Shown in pieces: positions 48,023 through 56,802 of a stretch of 64,000 bases of DNA. Position 1 is the first letter of the stretch, and the number at the start of each line of letters is the position of its first letter. Location of the stretch: assembly GCA_000169395.1 (NCBI GenBank), contig AAXZ01000001.1, forward strand, positions 620,001-684,000, written 5' to 3'. The notes beneath the pieces were generated by a model that made no database searches, was not told the origin of the DNA, and saw only the letters and a program-made list of their open reading frames with translations. Position numbers and translations under genes: made by a program. Origin of the DNA: Rhodobacteraceae bacterium HTCC2150 (GTDB lineage: Bacteria; Pseudomonadota; Alphaproteobacteria; Rhodobacterales; Rhodobacteraceae).

Positions 48023-49438
48023 TTAGGGCACCATTCGTTGAACCAGTCGCACAACCCGCTTAACGGTCGGATTATCAAACAGCTTGGGTGTAAAATAGGC
48101 ACCGGCCGCGCGTTTGTTAACCTCGGATAAAGTCGGATATGGCGCAATCATCGCTGCCACTTGCGCCATTTTCAAGCGATTAGCAATTGCCAGCGACCAT
48201 AGGCTGACCATTTCACCGGCACTTGGCCCGACTATTGATGCCCCAACTGGCCGTCCCTTTACCACCATGACCTTGATCAATCCCATGGCCTTACCCTCAG
48301 CTATAGCGCGATCATTTTCGCCAATGTCAAAACGCGAAACGAATAGGCCGTCGCCATATTTTTCCCGCGCTTGGGTTTCGGTCAATCCAACTTGTGCCAG
48401 TTCTGGGTCTGTATAGGTAGCCCAAGGAATGTGATCTTGTTTGGTGCGGCTGGGCAACGCAAACAATAGGCTGCGAATGATGACGCCCGCATGATAACCT
48501 GCAACATGGGTGAATTGAAGCTGTCCTGCAACGTCACCAATGGCATAAACACGACGGTTCGTTGTGCGCAAATCACTGCCTACTTTGATGGTGCGGTCCG
48601 CTTGAACTCCAGCTTTCTCGAGGTTCAGTTTTCCGATATTAGCCTTGCGCCCGACAGCCATTAACAGGTGCGTTCCTTTGAAAACTCGACCGTCCTTGGC
48701 CTCGATTTCAATGGCACCCGATTTGCCGCGAATTTCAGCCGCCAACGCGTCTTCGGCAATTTCTAAACCGTCGGCGCGCAATTTTTCCAAGACAATGCCA
48801 GCCATTTCCGGATCATCACGACCCATCGCTTTCATGCCCTCAATTACTGTCACTTTGCAGCCAAGCCGCAAATGCGCTTGTGCCAATTCAATGCCGATAG
48901 GACCACCGCCAACGATCAACAAATGTTCGGGTTTTTCACGCAGATCAAAGATGGTCTCGTTTGTCTCGTATGGAACCTTGTCTAATCCAGGGATTGGCGG
49001 GACAAAGGGCGATGAACCCGTGGAAATAACAAATCTGCGGGCTTTGATGATGGTATCGCCTGCTTGAACTTCGGTTTTTGATATGAAGTGACCGAATTCG
49101 CGAATAACTTGTACACCCAAACCTTCGAACCGTTCTTGGCTGTCTACGGGCGCAATATGGTCGATGACACGACGAACGTGATCTTTGGCACCTGAATAAC
49201 TGACATCAGGAATGACATTGGCGACGCCAAATTTTTCGCCGTTACGAAGCGCATGCGCCTGTTTGCCTGCTGCGATCAGTGCTTTTGACGGAACACAGCC
49301 AAAATTCAAGCAATCACCCCCCATCAAGTGACCCTCAAGTAAAACAACCTTGGCGCCCATTTGCGAGGCACCAGCCGCCACAGAAAGACCACCAGACCCG
49401 CCGCCAATCACACAGATATCAGTTTTAATCCGTTTCAT
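48023..49438 (-). CDS. FAD-dependent pyridine nucleotide-disulfide oxidoreductase (MerA/Lpd-like)
   Basis: 471 residues. FAD motif 'VIGGGSGGLSVAAGASQMGA' near 10, redox-active disulfide 'CLNFGCVPSKAL' near 43, NAD(P) motif 'IVGGGPIGIELAQAHL' near 172, second FAD site 'VYAIGDVAG' and the dimer domain with 'YTDPELAQVGLTE'. The usual His-Glu active-site pair of lipoamide dehydrogenase reads 'PYPTLSEV', with Tyr in place of His, as in mercuric-reductase-like members. No N-terminal HMA domain and no C-terminal CC pair, so mercury reduction is not supported. Overlaps the VTT gene by four bases. Confidence 0.9.
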   Translation of the reverse strand: MKRIKTDICVIGGGSGGLSVAAGASQMGAKVVLLEGHLMGGDCLNFGCVPSKALIAAGKQAHALRNGEKFGVANVIPDVSYSGAKDHVRRVIDHIAPVDSQERFEGLGVQVIREFGHFISKTEVQAGDTIIKARRFVISTGSSPFVPPIPGLDKVPYETNETIFDLREKPEHLLIVGGGPIGIELAQAHLRLGCKVTVIEGMKAMGRDDPEMAGIVLEKLRADGLEIAEDALAAEIRGKSGAIEIEAKDGRVFKGTHLLMAVGRKANIGKLNLEKAGVQADRTIKVGSDLRTTNRRVYAIGDVAGQLQFTHVAGYHAGVIIRSLLFALPSRTKQDHIPWATYTDPELAQVGLTETQAREKYGDGLFVSRFDIGENDRAIAEGKAMGLIKVMVVKGRPVGASIVGPSAGEMVSLWSLAIANRLKMAQVAAMIAPYPTLSEVNKRAAGAYFTPKLFDNPTVKRVVRLVQRMVP

Positions 49439-50184
49439 TGGGTTTTTCCTTTGCGTAGCATTTTGATGAGGATTGGAAGGGCCGCCAGTAAGGCGAGACC
49501 CAGTAAGGGTAGAATAATTTGAGGCTCAAAAATTATGCCTAAATTGGGCGTTTCACCCTTTGCAAACACTTCTCCAAGGCCAGCGCCAACGGATGTGTAA
49601 ACAAGCGCGCCGGGCATGATGCCAAAGAATGTCGAAACCACGAAACGGTAAAGGGGAACTTCAAGGAATGAGGGAACAAGGTTTGCGATAAAGAACGGCA
49701 CAGCGGGCACGAGACGGATAAGGAAAAGCATGGACCATTGGTTTTCATCAATGCCGTCTTTGATCTTTTTCACGGCGCCGTCTGAATGTTCCAGCTTTGC
49801 ACCCAAGCTTTCGCCAAAACCCCAACGGGCGGCTAGAAAAATCGCGGTGGCACCCAAGGTTGCCCCTGTCACGTTAAACAAAACACCAGGGAAAGTTGCG
49901 AATAGAAAGCCGCCGGTCAATGTCGCGATTGTCGCCCCAGGCAGGCTGAACCCAACAATCAACGTGTAAACGCCAATGAAGCCAAGAACAGCAAGCAAAT
50001 AATTGGCATCGCGATAAGCAAGCAAGCTTTCGCGATGTTCGGCCAATGTTTCAAAGCTAAGACTGTCTTTCAGTGTAAATGCGCCAATAATAGCGACGGC
50101 GAAAATCAACAAGATTGGGAGACGTTTCATTAAGGTGTTACTTTCATCTGCACTCACGGATCGATCCCGCTTGCTGTGGAACAT
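49435..50184 (-). CDS. TVP38/TMEM64-family (VTT) membrane protein
   Basis: 249 residues; start at 50184 or the ATG 18 codons later (50130, 'MKRLPILLIFAVAII'). Several transmembrane helices; 'FSLPGATIATLTGGFLFATFPGVL' and 'FIANLVPSFLEVPLYRFVVSTFFGIMPG' (in part) are the VTT-domain signature of the DedA/TMEM64 class. Proteins with VTT and the FAD oxidoreductase above occur fused in other bacteria (annotated as bifunctional TVP38/TMEM64-FAD oxidoreductase), so a joint function is likely. First gene of the three-gene unit with the sensor kinase. Confidence 0.9.
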   Translation of the reverse strand: MFHSKRDRSVSADESNTLMKRLPILLIFAVAIIGAFTLKDSLSFETLAEHRESLLAYRDANYLLAVLGFIGVYTLIVGFSLPGATIATLTGGFLFATFPGVLFNVTGATLGATAIFLAARWGFGESLGAKLEHSDGAVKKIKDGIDENQWSMLFLIRLVPAVPFFIANLVPSFLEVPLYRFVVSTFFGIMPGALVYTSVGAGLGEVFAKGETPNLGIIFEPQIILPLLGLALLAALPILIKMLRKGKTQ

Positions 50185-50213
50185 GCCTATAAATGATTGT
50201 CAGCGAAAGGGTG

Positions 50214-50245
50214 CTCACGCCGCGGTGACGGGGCGTGAGTGTTTT
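50214..50245. terminator. hairpin between mipZ and the VTT gene
   Basis: CTCACGCC (50214-50221) pairs with GGCGTGAG (50232-50239). The T run is on the + strand side (GTGTTTTT); on the - strand, where mipZ ends, the tail is CACCCTTT. Possible weak terminator for mipZ. Confidence 0.4.
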
Positions 50246-50342
50246 TGCGATGTTGTCGTGAATTGCCGAAGTTTTTGTAACAATGATCGGGATTTGATTA
50301 CAAAGATGTAACCAAATGACCCAAGTCTTCGATTGAATCAGT

Positions 50343-51152
50343 TTAGAAGTTAACCGTCACGCCAGGTAATTTTAGCGATTTCATCAATTCGCGCAATTCT
50401 TGACGTGCTGCGACGTTTGAAAGGTTCATTTGCTGAACGCCCACATCTTTCAAATCAAGCAACGTCAAACCACGAGGGAATAGTTCGCGGAAAATGACAC
50501 GCTCATTGAAGCCAGGGGCGACACGAAAGCCAATGCGCGTGGACAATTCATCCAATGCATCGCCAACCTTCTTTTTGTTGTGCATATTTTGCGCGCCAAG
50601 ACGGTTGCGTAAAACGATCCAATCAATCGGATCAAGACCAGCTTGTGATCGTAATTGACGGGCATTCCAGACCATTTCAGAATAAACGGAAGGCCCCTCA
50701 ATGTTGCCATTTATTGGGTCGCGTTTGGCGAGCAGATCAAAATCAACAAAACTATCGTTCATTGGGGTGATCAACGTGTCCGCCAGCGAATGTGCCACTT
50801 GGGAAAGACGAGTGTGTGAACCCGGGCAATCAATAACCACGAAATCACAACGTTGTTCCAAACCAGCCACCGCGGTGGACAGACGCACATCATAGATGTT
50901 TTCACCTGGACTTAACTGACCTTCGTCAATTTCAGGCAGCTCAGCAATTTCAGGACAAGGCAGTTCAACGTTTTGCGATTTTGCATATGACTGGCGGTTT
51001 TCGACGTAATGCCCAAACGTGCGTTGACGCAAATCCAAATCCATGCCGCCCACGCTAAAGCCCATGCGAACAAGCGCTGTTGCCACATGCATGGTTACGG
51101 TGGATTTCCCCGATCCGCCTTTTTCGTTTCCACAAACAATAATATGCGCCAT
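50343..51152 (-). CDS. mipZ: division-plane positioning ATPase MipZ
   Basis: 269 residues, ParA/MinD-superfamily ATPase restricted to alphaproteobacteria. It forms a bipolar gradient with ParB and blocks FtsZ polymerisation away from midcell. Deviant Walker A 'NEKGGSGKSTVTMHVATALV' at the N-terminus, 'GGMDLDLRQRTFGHYVENR' next, Walker B 'DFVVIDCPGSHTRLSQ', and the MipZ-type 'WIVLRNRLGAQNMHNKK'. Usually a single, stand-alone gene, as here. Confidence 0.93.
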   Translation of the reverse strand: MAHIIVCGNEKGGSGKSTVTMHVATALVRMGFSVGGMDLDLRQRTFGHYVENRQSYAKSQNVELPCPEIAELPEIDEGQLSPGENIYDVRLSTAVAGLEQRCDFVVIDCPGSHTRLSQVAHSLADTLITPMNDSFVDFDLLAKRDPINGNIEGPSVYSEMVWNARQLRSQAGLDPIDWIVLRNRLGAQNMHNKKKVGDALDELSTRIGFRVAPGFNERVIFRELFPRGLTLLDLKDVGVQQMNLSNVAARQELRELMKSLKLPGVTVNF

Positions 51153-51365
51153 TTACCCCGTTCCTTTTTCTTTTTGAAAAGGTGTTTTCCCACGCGATCT
51201 ATATTGTGGGATCGAATAATATGAAAGCCTGACCATAGAGAAAGCACTGCTTGATCGGCGAATTTTGTGGAAATGATGTTTTTTTAACTCTGTCAGATTT
51301 TATAAGAATACAGCGCCAATCCAAATCGCTTTACTTTCAAGATCAGATTATGCATCCGTTTGCTG

Positions 51366-52238
51366 ATGAACAATCAACTTAAAGGTCTATTGATAACAAC
51401 GCTTGGCGTGCTTTTCGTTGTGCCGGATTCACTCTTCATTCGACTGCTGGACGCGGAGCCTTTGGTGACGGCTTATTGGCGATCCATGACAGTGGGCGTG
51501 TTTGTTTTGATTTGGGTGCTAGTTACGCAAGGTATTAAGGGATTTGGTCCCGTGATGCGTACAGGGCGGGCAGGGCTGTTGTATGTTGTGGCGCTGGGCG
51601 CAATGGCACCCGCCTTTGTAATGGCTATTGCCAATACAAGCGTGGCAAATGTGGTATTTATTCTCGCGGCGATCCCTGTGTTTTCGTTGTTGTTTAGTCG
51701 CCTGTTTTTGGGTGAACCGATTAGCAAACGTATGGTCATGACAATGGCGGCCGTCGGGGCAGGTTTGGCAATTATTGCTTATGGGTCGGGTTCATCTGAA
51801 ATTGCTTCATGGAAGGGTGATTTATGGGCCCTTTATGCAGCTGGCATGTTTGCGGTCGCGCTGACGGCTGCCCGAAAAATGCGCGAGGTTTCCATGGTGC
51901 CGGCTATCCCCGTGGCATCAATCTGTGCGGCATTGTTGATCGGTTTGTTTGTTGATCCGTTTCCTGCATTCAAAACCCAGTACATATTGTTCCTAGGGCA
52001 TGGCGCCTTTATTGCCATTGCCAGTTGTCTGATGATGCTAGGCCCCCGCTATATTACTTCCGCCGAGGTCTCTTTGCTGATCCTGCTTGAGTCTGTCTTG
52101 GCGCCTATTTTGGTTTGGTATGTTATCGGCGAGTATCCCGGCGAATTGACATTGATCGGTGGTGCCGTGGTCATTGGGGCGCTGCTGGTCTCAAATTTTG
52201 TAGTTTTAATGCGGCAAAGAAAAAACCGAAATGGGTAG
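51366..52238 (+). CDS. EamA/DMT-family permease
   Basis: 290 residues from the ATG at 51366 (an in-frame TTG lies two codons earlier). Ten predicted helices in two EamA repeats: 'TTLGVLFVVPDSLFIRLLDA', 'ANVVFILAAIPVFSLLFSRLFLGEPISKR' (in part) and 'LILLESVLAPILVWYVIGEYP'. Substrate unknown. Clearly different in sequence from the permease at 1012. Converges with the MarR gene. Confidence 0.9.
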   Translation: MNNQLKGLLITTLGVLFVVPDSLFIRLLDAEPLVTAYWRSMTVGVFVLIWVLVTQGIKGFGPVMRTGRAGLLYVVALGAMAPAFVMAIANTSVANVVFILAAIPVFSLLFSRLFLGEPISKRMVMTMAAVGAGLAIIAYGSGSSEIASWKGDLWALYAAGMFAVALTAARKMREVSMVPAIPVASICAALLIGLFVDPFPAFKTQYILFLGHGAFIAIASCLMMLGPRYITSAEVSLLILLESVLAPILVWYVIGEYPGELTLIGGAVVIGALLVSNFVVLMRQRKNRNG

Positions 52239-52271
52239 GAAGGTTGTGGCTAACCGGCGATTTTGACTTCT

Positions 52272-52757
52272 TTAGGCACTAGGATCAAACGCTAACAAAT
52301 TCTGAAGTTCCGCCAGATTTTCCTGACCAAATTTTTGAATTAGCTGGTCATCCAATTCAAGAAAGTATTCCCGCGCGCGTGCCATCATGCGTTCACCCTC
52401 TGCTGTGAAAACAATCACCCTTTGATTTTTTAGGGTCTCATCAGGGCGCGTAGCCAACCAGCCATATTTTTCCATTTCTTTGACCGTTTTGTGGACTGCC
52501 TGTCGTGAAATACCCAAAGAACGAGCCAAAGCGGCGGCATAATTTACACCGCAATCTAGTGATCCAAGAAAAGTAAGTTGATTGGCTTTTAAGCCGTCAA
52601 AGCCATCGTCTGACAGGCGAGAAATAAGCCATGCAACCATGCGTTCTCGGAACATTTGCGTTGATTGGGTTAACGCAAGTGATTGACTTTCGACCAGGGG
52701 ATGGCCCGCCACAGGTGAATGTCTTGTTAACTTGGTGACATGATTTCCGGCTTTCAA
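52272..52757 (-). CDS. MarR-family transcriptional regulator
   Basis: 161 residues with a TTG start at 52757, supported by a GAGGTGA Shine-Dalgarno 7 bases before it and by the divergent gene arrangement. Winged-helix region: 'LTFLGSLDCGVNYAAALARSLGISRQAVHKTVKEMEKYGWL' (in part), then the wing 'RPDETLKNQRVIVFTAEGE'. Flanking helices form the dimer. It is divergent from a small membrane protein; a near-palindrome at 52761-52779 covers its own ribosome binding site. Confidence 0.88.
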   Translation of the reverse strand: MKAGNHVTKLTRHSPVAGHPLVESQSLALTQSTQMFRERMVAWLISRLSDDGFDGLKANQLTFLGSLDCGVNYAAALARSLGISRQAVHKTVKEMEKYGWLATRPDETLKNQRVIVFTAEGERMMARAREYFLELDDQLIQKFGQENLAELQNLLAFDPSA

Positions 52758-52760
52758 TAG

Positions 52761-52779
52761 TTGTCACCTCAGTTAACAA
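52761..52779. promoter_or_regulatory. candidate MarR operator
   Basis: 19-bp imperfect palindrome TTGTCACCTCAGTTAACAA with matching positions TTGTnAnCTnAGnTnACAA, lying in the 40-base gap between the marR-like gene and the divergent gene. Position and symmetry fit an autoregulatory operator. Confidence 0.5.
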
Positions 52780-52797
52780 CATGAATGGCTGGAATCA

Positions 52798-53160
52798 ATG
52801 TTATACAAAGTTCTAAAAACCAACGCTGCATCATGCCTACTTTTTGGCGTGCTTTTTCTAATAGCGCCGGTTGTCGTTGCAAATGCCCTTGGAAACCCGC
52901 CGGTATTGCTTTTGCAAATTTTGGGATTGGGACTGATTGGGAATGGCCTGCTCATTCTTTGGGCCGCATCAAAAGCTGTTCCGAATAGGGCGGCGGTTTT
53001 GTTTTTTGCCATTGGTGACGCCATCTGGGTCGTTGCAACCTTGATACTTATTTTGACGGGCCTTTGGATCACCACGGTGCTGGGCATATTATTGTCGATA
53101 GCGGTTGCCATCTTTGTCGGTGCATGCGGATTTTTACAGTGGCGGCTTCTACCGTTGTAA
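52798..53160 (+). CDS. small integral membrane protein
   Basis: 120 residues with four hydrophobic helices (about 10-28, 36-55, 64-84, 90-112). I do not recognise a specific family. It is divergent from the MarR regulator across a 40-base gap with a candidate operator, so it is the probable target of that regulator. Confidence 0.75.
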   Translation: MLYKVLKTNAASCLLFGVLFLIAPVVVANALGNPPVLLLQILGLGLIGNGLLILWAASKAVPNRAAVLFFAIGDAIWVVATLILILTGLWITTVLGILLSIAVAIFVGACGFLQWRLLPL

Positions 53161-53202
53161 GACGCCTTCGGTATAGGCGCCTCTTTTCGTCCATCAACGT
53201 CT

Positions 53203-53937
53203 TTATTGATTGGCGACTATCTCAAAGAAATTCTCAACAAGTTTGTAACCATTATCCTCAGCGACATAGTTATCCATCAGCGTTGGCCGCTTAAACCGCC
53301 AAATTGTGCTAAGTTGATTGTGGGTGCATTCCGGGTGGAACTGAGTTGAATAACAGTGATTGCCAAAATCCAAAATCGCCATTGGGTTTGTTCCACTGCT
53401 GGCCAACAAAGTCGCATTGTTTGGTAGGTTGGCAACATGTTCTGAATTCCCGAATTGAAAGCATGCATTCGCAGGAATGTTTTGCAAAATCGGGCTAGTG
53501 TTCCCGCTGGGCGTCATGCTGATGGGCATCGTTCCTGCATAGGGGCCATCCGCAAAGGGCTCGATGTTGGCACCACCGTCTTGTGCCAACAATTGATGCG
53601 CGCCACAGATCGCAAGGATCGGTATGCTTCTTGCCCGCAGTTCGGGCAACCACGCGCGAAGCCTTTGTTGCCATTCAGTGTTGTCGTGAACTGAATTATG
53701 GCTGCCGCCAAGAACAACCCCGTCCAAGTTTGAAAGATCGGGCAGGGGATCGCCGTGGCTAATGTTGCACGTGGAAATTTCAATGTTTTTGACGTCGCCA
53801 AATCTGGCCAAAAACCAAGCGCTCTCATCGTCTTTGTGATCCAAATCGTCATAGACGGTCGCGTCATAACTGCCACGTCCGCCGAGCATTCCGACAAAGC
53901 AGATATGTTTGGAATGATGCTGTGGTGGGTGGGACAC
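53203..53937 (-). CDS. class I glutamine amidotransferase-like protein
   Basis: 244 residues. The nucleophile elbow is 'ILAICGAHQLLAQDGG' near residue 110 (Cys), and the His-Glu pair is in 'STQFHPECTHNQ' near 200. 'DGVVLGGSHNSVHDN' is the oxyanion side. Stand-alone GATase-I proteins of this kind include gamma-glutamyl hydrolases (PuuD-like) and GMP-synthase-like enzymes; no synthetase partner is nearby, so the substrate is open. Confidence 0.83.
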   Translation of the reverse strand: MSHPPQHHSKHICFVGMLGGRGSYDATVYDDLDHKDDESAWFLARFGDVKNIEISTCNISHGDPLPDLSNLDGVVLGGSHNSVHDNTEWQQRLRAWLPELRARSIPILAICGAHQLLAQDGGANIEPFADGPYAGTMPISMTPSGNTSPILQNIPANACFQFGNSEHVANLPNNATLLASSGTNPMAILDFGNHCYSTQFHPECTHNQLSTIWRFKRPTLMDNYVAEDNGYKLVENFFEIVANQ

Positions 53938-54094
53938 TGCGGAACCTCAACTAGATCAACTCACCTCAAATCTAACCCTATTGACGGACTCGATAAAGTC
54001 AAAAATGGCACGGGGTGAGTATATGTCAGCAAAGACAAACCAATGGCATAAATCAACATCAAAGTAATTCACCTTCTTTCATTTTCCGCATCCG

Positions 54095-54124
54095 CGAAAA
54101 AGCAAAAGCCCGCAGCAATTGCCG
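54095..54124 (-). terminator. terminator-like hairpin after the cyclase gene
   Basis: On the - strand AAAGCTCGCGGC pairs with GCTGCGGGCTTT with two mismatches and an AATT-type loop, followed by TGCTTTTTCG. Confidence 0.55.
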
Positions 54125-54188
54125 CGAGCTTTCGTATGACGCAAAAGACTGACTATGCCTACAGGCTTAGGCGTTTGTAGTTTTTAGA

Positions 54189-55004
54189 CTATATCATGGC
54201 GAATATGCGGGCAGGTCCGCCGGTGCCGCCTTTGTGTTTGGGGGCGCCGATAACCAGCGTCGCACCCGCTGCAGGGACTTTATCTAAATTGGCTAAACAT
54301 TCGATCCCAAATCTTCCCGTTGGAAGCCAAGCATAGTGGCTAGCAAAGTCAGCGGAAATTCCGTGATCCAGCGATAAGGTGTCGACGGCGATCGACTGGG
54401 CACCCGTCTGTTCAAGCAACATTTGCGTGGCTTCGACATGAAAACCTGGGTAATGCTGGGCGGTACCGTCGAAATTGCGAAAACCATCTGAATTAACTTT
54501 GGGTCCCCAACCTGAATGCATGGCGACACAGGCGTTTTCTGGAATTTCACCATGCTTGCTGATCCATGCCTGTACATCTTCAGGCGTCACAGGCGTATCG
54601 GCATCTTCAGCGGCACGTGCCGCGATATCTATCACGCAAAGTGGTGCAACGAGGCTGGAAACGGGGATTTCATCGACAGATGTTCCATCGGCTGAAAAGT
54701 GCAAAGGCGCATCAACATGCGTGCCGGTGTGTTCATTAACCGTTAGCTGCTGCAGATTGAAAAAATGCTCTGCATAATTAAAAACTTGTTCACGGGAAAA
54801 TCCGCTTTGTCCAAAATACGTTGGGAAATCTTCATGCAAGGTATGGGTCATGTCCTCGACCGTGCCGTGACCACCCGCCATCGCTGGTGTCGTTGCGGCC
54901 GCTGCACCAACAGCAGCCAAACCAGCCGCCGCAGTTCCTTTAAAGAAATTTCGCCGTGAAAGCATCTTGTCTTTTACGGAATTCATTACACAAATATCAC
55001 ACAT
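54189..55004 (-). CDS. Tat-exported cyclase-family protein (kynurenine formamidase-like)
   Basis: 271 residues; start at 55004 supported by AAGGAG eight bases upstream. Twin-arginine signal 'LSRRNFFKGTAAAGLAAVG' at about 15-33, with cleavage near 'AMAGGHG'. The cyclase domain carries the metal motif 'HTGTHVDAPLHF' near residue 93, and 'LSLDHG' and 'WLPTGRFGIECLANLDKVP' blocks. The family covers metal-dependent hydrolases such as kynurenine formamidase and various lactonases; a Tat-exported periplasmic location makes a detoxifying or scavenging hydrolase likely, but the substrate is unknown. Confidence 0.87.
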   Translation of the reverse strand: MCDICVMNSVKDKMLSRRNFFKGTAAAGLAAVGAAAATTPAMAGGHGTVEDMTHTLHEDFPTYFGQSGFSREQVFNYAEHFFNLQQLTVNEHTGTHVDAPLHFSADGTSVDEIPVSSLVAPLCVIDIAARAAEDADTPVTPEDVQAWISKHGEIPENACVAMHSGWGPKVNSDGFRNFDGTAQHYPGFHVEATQMLLEQTGAQSIAVDTLSLDHGISADFASHYAWLPTGRFGIECLANLDKVPAAGATLVIGAPKHKGGTGGPARIFAMI

Positions 55005-55054
55005 AATTTTGCTCCTTTTTCAAATTGGAAAAAGTGGTTTTAATCAGTTCCACA

Positions 55055-55070
55055 AAGTGGCTGACCACTT
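55055..55070. promoter_or_regulatory. inverted repeat upstream of the cyclase gene
   Basis: AAGTGGCTGACCACTT, a perfect 6+6 inverted repeat with a four-base centre, 51 bases before the cyclase start. An extra AAGTGG half-site lies at 55032-55037. Candidate operator. Confidence 0.4.
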
Positions 55071-55169
55071 ATCAAAGGTCATTATGGTGTTAGATTATTT
55101 CTTGTGTAAAGAAATTTCGGTCCAATAGACGTCAAAGCGAATTCACTTCGCTCACCAAATAAGGCACAA

Positions 55170-55202
55170 AAAAAAGCCCACGGCGGTAACCACGGGCTTT
55201 CA
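55170..55202 (-). terminator. terminator of trmD-rplS-rpmE
   Basis: On the - strand AAAGCCC pairs with GGGCTTT around an inner GTGG/CCGT-containing loop (55173-55200), followed by a run of T residues. Confidence 0.75.
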
Positions 55203-55226
55203 AAATTTCTAAAAAGGAAAGGCTGC

Positions 55227-55448
55227 TTAGAAGCCAAGACCTTCGTATTTTTTCTTAAACTTGGAAACACGACCGCCGGAATCCAGAAGACGTGTGTTGC
55301 CGCCTGTCCATGCAGGGTGCACGCTTGGATCGATGTCCAAGGCCAGCTGATCGCCGTCTTTGCCCCATGTGGATTTCATTTCCAGCATAGTGCCGTCGGT
55401 CATTTTCACAGCGATTGTGTGATACTCGGGATGGATATCTTTTCTCAT
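55227..55448 (-). CDS. rpmE: 50S ribosomal protein L31 (Zn-free form)
   Basis: 73 residues. '[19 protein letters not shown]' and '[21 protein letters not shown]' are diagnostic. It has no cysteines, so it is the zinc-independent form, as usual in alphaproteobacteria. 11 bases after rplS. Confidence 0.97.
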   Translation of the reverse strand: MRKDIHPEYHTIAVKMTDGTMLEMKSTWGKDGDQLALDIDPSVHPAWTGGNTRLLDSGGRVSKFKKKYEGLGF

Positions 55449-55459
55449 CAGACCGTTCC

Positions 55460-55840
55460 TTATGACTTAGCCGTTGGGGCTTTGTAGTTTGTTTTCTCAG
55501 CAATACGCGCGGATTTACCACGTAGGGCACGCAAGTAGTACAATTTGGCGCGACGAACGCGGCCACGACGTACAACAGTGATGCTGTCGATGTTGGTGGA
55601 ATAAAGTGGGAAAACACGTTCCACACCTTCACCAAATGAAATTTTGCGAACAGTGAACGCGGCTGCGATACTTGAACCACCTTTGCGTGCGATACACACA
55701 CCTTCGTAGTTCTGTACACGTGTGCGGCCACCCTCGGTAACGCGGAAACCTACACGTACTGTATCACCGGCTTTAAAGTCCGGGATGTCTTTTGCCAAAG
55801 CAGCGATTTGCTCGGCTTCTAGTTCTGCGATAAGATTCAT
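55460..55840 (-). CDS. rplS: 50S ribosomal protein L19
   Basis: 126 residues, at the 30S-50S interface. '[20 protein letters not shown]', '[20 protein letters not shown]' and '[23 protein letters not shown]' (in part). Follows trmD by 48 bases with an AAAGGAGAAT site. Confidence 0.98.
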   Translation of the reverse strand: MNLIAELEAEQIAALAKDIPDFKAGDTVRVGFRVTEGGRTRVQNYEGVCIARKGGSSIAAAFTVRKISFGEGVERVFPLYSTNIDSITVVRRGRVRRAKLYYLRALRGKSARIAEKTNYKAPTAKS

Positions 55841-55888
55841 CGCTATTCTCCTTTTGCTCGTGGTTTTTCCACGAAGATTAAGACATCC

Positions 55889-56737
55889 TCAGAGCTCTTG
55901 GTCTTCATCGGTGTCCCTACCGTGTTTTTCACAGTAAGCCCGCCAGAGATCAGGTCGTCGTTCCTTTGTCAGCCTTTCGGCCTGGGCCTGTTGCCAATCC
56001 GCAATCTTCGCGTGGTGCCCAGAAAGAAGGATCTCTGGGATATCACGATGATGCCAAGTGGTCGGCCGTGTATACTGGGGATGTTCAAGCAATCCGTTTG
56101 AAAACGATTCGTCCTCAATGGAATTTTGATTCCCAAGAACGCGCGGTATAAGACGAACCGTGCAATCAATCAAGGCCTGTGCGGCAATCTCACCACCCGT
56201 TAAAACAAAGTCCCCAATTGAAACTTCTTGAATGTTGAAATGTTCGATCACGCGTTCATCTACGCCCTCAAATCGCCCACATAATAAGGTCATACCTTCG
56301 GCCTCGGAAAATTCTGCCGCCATTGCTTGGGTCAATGGTTTGCCGCGAGGTGACAGATAGATCACAGGCCACGCGCGGGCATCTTTTGGTGTGCCAGCGG
56401 CGGCTTGTTCAAGCGCTTTGCCAACGATATCTGCCCGCAACACCATGCCAGCACCGCCACCTGCTGGCGTATTGTCTACATTTCGGTGTTTGCCTTCGCC
56501 AAAAGGGCGCAAATCGATGGTCTCAAGCGACCAAAGACCATCCTTAAGGGCCTTGCCCATCAGGCTTTCGCCCAAAAGCCCAGGAAAGGCCTCTGGAAAT
56601 AACGTAACCACTTTGACAGCAAACGCGTTTGCCAACCGTGGCAATGCGGTCATGAGTTCGCGCGGTTTAACCGAGGCGGCAATTGAAAGGCGGCCATGCG
56701 ACTTGCTGGGTGAATTTTTCTTATCATCTTTTGACAT
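55889..56737 (-). CDS. trmD: tRNA (guanine37-N1)-methyltransferase
   Basis: 282 residues, SPOUT-class enzyme methylating G37 with SAM. The knot has 'PAGGGAGMVLRADIV' and 'LLCGRFEGVDERVIEHFNIQEVSIGDFVLTGGE' (in part), then 'LIPRVLGNQNSIEDESF'. N-terminal 36 residues before 'FAVKVVTLFPEAFPG' are an extension compared with E. coli (about 255 residues), so a later start is possible. Normally follows rimM directly; here two other genes lie between. Confidence 0.96.
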   Translation of the reverse strand: MSKDDKKNSPSKSHGRLSIAASVKPRELMTALPRLANAFAVKVVTLFPEAFPGLLGESLMGKALKDGLWSLETIDLRPFGEGKHRNVDNTPAGGGAGMVLRADIVGKALEQAAAGTPKDARAWPVIYLSPRGKPLTQAMAAEFSEAEGMTLLCGRFEGVDERVIEHFNIQEVSIGDFVLTGGEIAAQALIDCTVRLIPRVLGNQNSIEDESFSNGLLEHPQYTRPTTWHHRDIPEILLSGHHAKIADWQQAQAERLTKERRPDLWRAYCEKHGRDTDEDQEL

Positions 56738-56773
56738 AGGCGCGGTTTAGCGTGGTTGCGTGGAATTGCAAAT

Positions 56774-56787
56774 GCCTTTGCAAAGGC
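56774..56787. promoter_or_regulatory. perfect 14-bp palindrome between trmD and the kinase-like gene
   Basis: GCCTTTGCAAAGGC, extendable on both sides (AA...TT with one T-G). It lies 37 bases upstream of the trmD start and 16 bases before a short open frame on the + strand. Candidate operator for either direction. Confidence 0.4.
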
Positions 56788-56802
56788 GTTATTGCTGATG
56801 CC

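Noticed and set aside
48023-49438. Mercuric reductase (merA)
   Set aside because: No N-terminal metal-binding domain, no C-terminal cysteine pair and no mer genes nearby, despite overall similarity.
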